Assembly: GCA_025055235.1 (NCBI GenBank)
Contig: JANWYN010000144.1
Coordinates: 1-48,671 of the forward strand
From: Candidatus Roseilinea sp.
GTDB lineage: Bacteria; Chloroflexota; Anaerolineae; J036; Brachytrichaceae
Length of the DNA stretch: 48,671 nt
Direction of reading: 5' to 3'
Shown here: piece by piece, positions 46,247 to 48,671 of the stretch
Layout: each line of letters begins with the position of its first letter
How positions within the stretch are numbered: position 1 is the first letter of the stretch
Position numbers and translations under genes: made by a program
Notes under the pieces: model-generated
The model's input: the letters and a program-made list of their open reading frames with translations, nothing else
The model's database searches: none
What the model was told of the DNA's origin: nothing

Positions 46247-46999
46247 ATGCTCGCAAAACGCATCATTCCTTGCTTCGACGTCGCGAACGGCCGGGTGGTC
46301 AAGGGCGTGAACTTCGTCAACTTGCGCGATGCCGGCGACCCGGTGGAGCAAGCCCGCATCTACAACGACGAACGCGCCGATGAGTTGGTCTTCCTCGACA
46401 TCATGGCCTCGCACGAAGGCCGCGGCACGACGGTGGAGATGGCGCGCCGCGTGGCGGACGAAGTGTTCATCCCCTTCACCATCGGCGGCGGCATCCGCTC
46501 GGCCGATGACTTTCGCACGCTGCTGCTGGCCGGCGCCGACAAGTGCTCGATCAACAGCGCCGCCGTGCGCAACCCCAACCTGATCAACGAGGCGGCGTGG
46601 CGCTTCGGTTCGCAGTGCGTGGTGGTGGCGATAGACGCCCGGCGCGAAGGCGACGGATGGAAGGTCTATCTGAACGGCGGGCGCGTGCCGACCGACCTTG
46701 ATGCGGTCGCTTGGTCGCAGGAGGCCGAGCGGCGCGGCGCCGGCGAAATCCTGCTCACCAGTATGGACACCGACGGTACGCAGGACGGCTACGACTTGCC
46801 GCTGCTGCGCGCGATCTGCAGCGCCGTCAACATCCCGGTCATCGCCTCCGGCGGGGCCGGCAAGCTCGAACACTTCTACGAAGCGATCCAGGCCGGCGCG
46901 AGCGCCGTGCTGGCGGCCTCGGTCTTCCACTACAAGACCTTCAGCGTGGGCGAGGTCAAGCGCTACCTGGCCAGCCGGGGCGTGCCCGTGCGATTGTGA
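46247..46999 (+). CDS. hisF: Imidazole glycerol phosphate synthase cyclase subunit HisF
   Basis: A 250-residue TIM-barrel synthase that forms IGP and AICAR using ammonia from HisH. It begins [20 protein letters not shown] with the first catalytic Asp, [20 protein letters not shown] (about 79-87), INSAAVRNP, and the second Asp in [16 protein letters not shown] (about 168-183). Phosphate loops [13 protein letters not shown] and [18 protein letters not shown] complete the barrel. The length is normal. It is probably the last gene of the his transcript before the regulator gene. Confidence 0.97.
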   Translation: MLAKRIIPCFDVANGRVVKGVNFVNLRDAGDPVEQARIYNDERADELVFLDIMASHEGRGTTVEMARRVADEVFIPFTIGGGIRSADDFRTLLLAGADKCSINSAAVRNPNLINEAAWRFGSQCVVVAIDARREGDGWKVYLNGGRVPTDLDAVAWSQEAERRGAGEILLTSMDTDGTQDGYDLPLLRAICSAVNIPVIASGGAGKLEHFYEAIQAGASAVLAASVFHYKTFSVGEVKRYLASRGVPVRL

Positions 47000-47099
47000 G
47001 TTTGACTTTAAGGCGGGTTGATCTAATCTCTATGCTGTAGACGCAGATCGCGTTCGGCGACGCGACAAGCGCAGCAGAACGGATGACGATCAGTGGAGC

Positions 47100-47597
47100 A
47101 TGAGCAAGCCCGGCAGCAAGTACTATCCCCTGTTCACTTACCTGCACGAGCGGGATCAGGACGAGATCACCCTGACCTTCGCACAAATCGAGAAGATCCT
47201 GGGCAAGCCCTTGCCGGAGGGCGCGCGCATCGAACGTGGGTGGTGGAGCAACCGCCGGCGTGCCTCCCCGCAAGCCAAGGCTTGGCTGGACGCTGGCTAT
47301 AAGGTGGCCTCGGTTGATCTGCAGCGCAAGCAGGTGGTGTTTGCCGTTCCGGCCAAGTTGGCCAGCCGCTACGTCGTCGAACGCGACGGCGATACGATCC
47401 TCTGGAACGCCGGCCTGATCAAGGCGCTGCGCGAGCACATGAACATGAGCCAGGCCGAGTTCGCGCGTGAGCTAGGCGTGCGCCAGCAAACGGTCAGCGA
47501 GTGGGAGACCGGCGCATACACTCCCACGCGCGCCACCTCCAAACATCTCACCCTCGTGGCCGAGCGCGCCGGCTTCCGCTACGGCGCGGACCTGTAG
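47100..47597 (+). CDS. Helix-turn-helix (XRE-type) regulator with N-terminal WWxN domain
   Basis: A 165-residue protein. Residues about 1-75 form a small domain of a kind seen in many short bacterial proteins (YYPLFTYLHE, LTFAQIEKILGKPLPEG, WWSNRRRASPQAKAWLDAGY; DUF7662-like). Residues about 105-160 form an XRE helix-turn-helix (LIKALREHMNMSQAEFAREL, VRQQTVSEWETGAYTPTRAT). It may be an autorepressor or act on the strong promoter at 47696. The start at ATG 47100 is the first plausible one. Upstream, 47000-47099 holds a TTGACT (47002) without a good -10. Confidence 0.82.
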   Translation: MSKPGSKYYPLFTYLHERDQDEITLTFAQIEKILGKPLPEGARIERGWWSNRRRASPQAKAWLDAGYKVASVDLQRKQVVFAVPAKLASRYVVERDGDTILWNAGLIKALREHMNMSQAEFARELGVRQQTVSEWETGAYTPTRATSKHLTLVAERAGFRYGADL

Positions 47598-47695
47598 ACA
47601 TCGCCTGCGCGCGTTCGAAGCCGGCGCGCAACTGATCCCGTTCATCTGCAAGGGCCCACGCCTGGGACACATCGCGCCTCGGCGCATACCGGCTA

Positions 47696-47723
47696 TTGAC
47701 ATCCTCTCGTTACCGTGTATAAT
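47696..47723 (+). promoter_or_regulatory. Near-consensus sigma-70 promoter of the small acidic protein gene
   Basis: TTGACA (47696-47701), a 16-base spacer and TATAAT (47718-47723). This is the best promoter in the window. The start would fall near 47730, leaving about 30 bases before the ATG. Confidence 0.88.
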
Positions 47724-47741
47724 GTTGAAAACACGGTAACG
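47708..47741. promoter_or_regulatory. 11-bp inverted repeat over the promoter (candidate operator)
   Basis: CGTTACCGTGT (47708-47718) and ACACGGTAACG (47731-47741) are perfect complements, 12 bases apart. The left arm lies in the spacer and touches the -10; the right arm lies over the start of transcription, so a bound repressor would block RNA polymerase. As RNA only the right arm would be present, so an operator role is more likely than a hairpin. Confidence 0.7.
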
Positions 47742-47759
47742 CGAAGGCCGGGAGGCGCC

Positions 47760-48224
47760 ATGACCAATTCCGATTTCAACCCGCGTGCACTCTTCATCTC
47801 TGCTGACGGCATGCTGTATTCCGACTCGCTGATTTGCTCCGGCCTGTTGCCGGCCAAGCTCGGCGGCAAGCCCTGCCCATTCGCGCAAGACAAACATATG
47901 CCGAAGCCGCGCCCGCTCGATCCCGAAGACCCGGAGTATGACCCGGCGCGAGGCAAGCCGGGCGACTTATGCCCGCCCTGCGCCGTGTTGCACGCCGGCG
48001 CGCTGGACGACTGGGAGGAGCACGAGCGGCTGCACTTGCCGGAGGAGGTGCTGCCACTGCGGCTGTTTCAATGTCGCCAGGCTTTTTGGCTGGTCGTGCC
48101 TGGGCTTTACAACGACGAGCCGACGCGGCTCATCCTGCCCGAGTTCGGCGCGGGCGATGAAAGCGATTTCGAAAGCGAGGATGAAGATGGCACACACGAT
48201 AGCGATGCTACACAAGGCGCATGA
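47760..48224 (+). CDS. Hypothetical protein with conserved cysteines and acidic tail
   Basis: A 154-residue protein, family not recognised. Start ATG 47760 follows GGGAGG (47750-47755). The N-terminal part has Cys in SLICSGLLP and CPFAQDK, a Pro/Asp-rich stretch, then CPPCAVLHAGALDDWEEHE, so Cys-x2-Cys and His could form a metal site, then CRQAFWLVVPGLYNDEP. The last 25 residues are strongly acidic (GDESDFESEDEDGTHDSD). No signal or membrane helix. It follows the HTH regulator with its own strong promoter and probable operator, so it seems to be tightly controlled. Confidence 0.7.
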   Translation: MTNSDFNPRALFISADGMLYSDSLICSGLLPAKLGGKPCPFAQDKHMPKPRPLDPEDPEYDPARGKPGDLCPPCAVLHAGALDDWEEHERLHLPEEVLPLRLFQCRQAFWLVVPGLYNDEPTRLILPEFGAGDESDFESEDEDGTHDSDATQGA

Positions 48225-48233
48225 CCGCGCCGC

Positions 48234-48239
48234 TATAAT
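48234..48239 (+). promoter_or_regulatory. -10 element TATAAT before hisI
   Basis: TATAATCGCG starts at 48234, 16 bases before the ATG; no clear -35. It matches the TAYAATCG theme at 15581, 30478 and 36483. Confidence 0.4.
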
Positions 48240-48255
48240 CGCGTACGAGGTTGCG

Positions 48256-48671
48256 ATGCTGCCGGCTTGGCCGGCAGTGCAGCGAAACGTGCTTCAACTC
48301 AAGTTCGACGCCCTCGGCCTGATCCCCGCCATTATTCAAGATGCCCTCACCGGCCGCGTGCTCATGCTTGGCTGGATGAACGAAGAGGCGCTGCAGCGCA
48401 CGCTGCACACCGGCGAGGTGTGGTTCTGGTCGCGCAGCCGGCAGGCGCTGTGGCACAAGGGCGAAACCAGCGGCAGCGTGCTGCGCGTGCACGAAGTGCG
48501 CGCTGATTGCGACGCCGATTGCCTGCTCATACGTGTGCAGCCAGCCGGCCCGACGTGCCACACCGGCCGCGAAAGCTGTTTTTGGCAGGACGTAGACGGC
48601 AACGTGCTCCGGCCGCCTGCAGCCGGTTTCCTCGACGAACTGGCGGACATCGTGCAGGCGCGCCGCGTCGC
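48256..48671 (+). CDS. hisI: Phosphoribosyl-AMP cyclohydrolase HisI, probably bifunctional HisIE (partial)
   Basis: The gene runs off the right edge after about 138 codons. Start ATG 48256. The cyclohydrolase domain is nearly complete: LIPAIIQDALTGRVLMLGWM (in two parts), FWSRSRQALWHKGETSG (about 58-74), zinc ligands in RADCDADCLLIRV (about 82-94) and GPTCHTGRESCFW (about 98-110). A linker then leads into FLDELADIVQARR, the opening of the HisE pyrophosphatase domain, so a HisIE fusion is likely. It carries the second and third steps of histidine synthesis. The gene is separated from hisF by the regulator and acidic-protein genes. Confidence 0.9.
   Translation, partial: MLPAWPAVQRNVLQLKFDALGLIPAIIQDALTGRVLMLGWMNEEALQRTLHTGEVWFWSRSRQALWHKGETSGSVLRVHEVRADCDADCLLIRVQPAGPTCHTGRESCFWQDVDGNVLRPPAAGFLDELADIVQARRV

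Noticed and set aside
45479..46930. 483-residue minus-strand open frame across hisA and hisF
   Set aside because: Antisense to two fully conserved his genes and without recognisable motifs.
1..48671. tRNA, rRNA or riboswitch genes
   Set aside because: No cloverleaf, rRNA core sequence or known riboswitch pattern was recognised by reading; a covariance-model search was not possible.

Overview
The window is GC-rich, densely coded bacterial chromosome carrying about 46 protein genes. No rRNA, tRNA, CRISPR array or transposase gene is visible. The gene content and protein style (Tat-exported lipoprotein sugar-binding protein, DUF3179 and DUF4349 lipoproteins, PspA beside NfeD and an SPFH protein, a GpgS fusion, a long HisG, split purE and purK) best fit a Chloroflexota genome of the Anaerolineae type. 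That placement is an inference from protein character and was not tested against any database.

Layout. Positions 1-2135 hold the start of a metallo-beta-lactamase-fold gene (minus), a glyoxalase-like gene (minus) and a DUF3179 lipoprotein. Positions 2248-5702 are a carbohydrate ABC transporter operon (binding protein and two permeases, no ATPase) with clearly lower GC than its neighbours. Positions 5718-10465 hold a secreted protein, a 2-hydroxyacid dehydrogenase and a very unusual lipoprotein joining an osmoprotectant-binding domain to a polysaccharide deacetylase. Positions 10471-13799 are a minus-strand operon of metallo-hydrolase, epimerase and four-carbon acid-sugar kinase. Positions 14351-16936 hold a radical SAM DNA-repair-type protein behind a candidate SOS promoter, an HD hydrolase and a small Cys-rich protein. 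Positions 17133-20809 are a compatible-solute cassette: GT4 glycosyltransferase, universal-stress/GpgS fusion and histidine phosphatase. Next come an oxidoreductase, a penicillin-binding protein, rsgA, purE, a HAD phosphatase, a flavin reductase, threonine ammonia-lyase and glycerate 2-kinase. Positions 30505-35114 hold a membrane-integrity group (DUF4349, PspA, a coiled-coil membrane protein, NfeD, SPFH). purK, a CinA-type protein and sucC follow. Positions 38969-48671 are a histidine cluster (hisG, hisC, hisB, hisH, hisA, hisF, hisI) interrupted by three RNA-modification genes (rsmI, tgt and an Arm/Rmt-type 16S rRNA methyltransferase) and by a HTH regulator with a small acidic protein.

The most striking feature is not a gene. 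Throughout the window, gaps between genes are filled with short tandem arrays whose unit is almost always seven bases, although the unit sequence differs from locus to locus. The same units recur at distant sites. Many arrays come in inverted pairs, they often supply the start or stop codon of the adjacent gene, and in several conserved enzymes (HisH, HisC, glycerate kinase, the acid-sugar kinase) the same material sits inside the reading frame as an extra peptide. Other highlights are the Arm-type methyltransferase beside RsmI, the candidate LexA-controlled near-leaderless promoter, the deacetylase fusion, and a consensus promoter covered by a perfect inverted repeat at 47696-47741.
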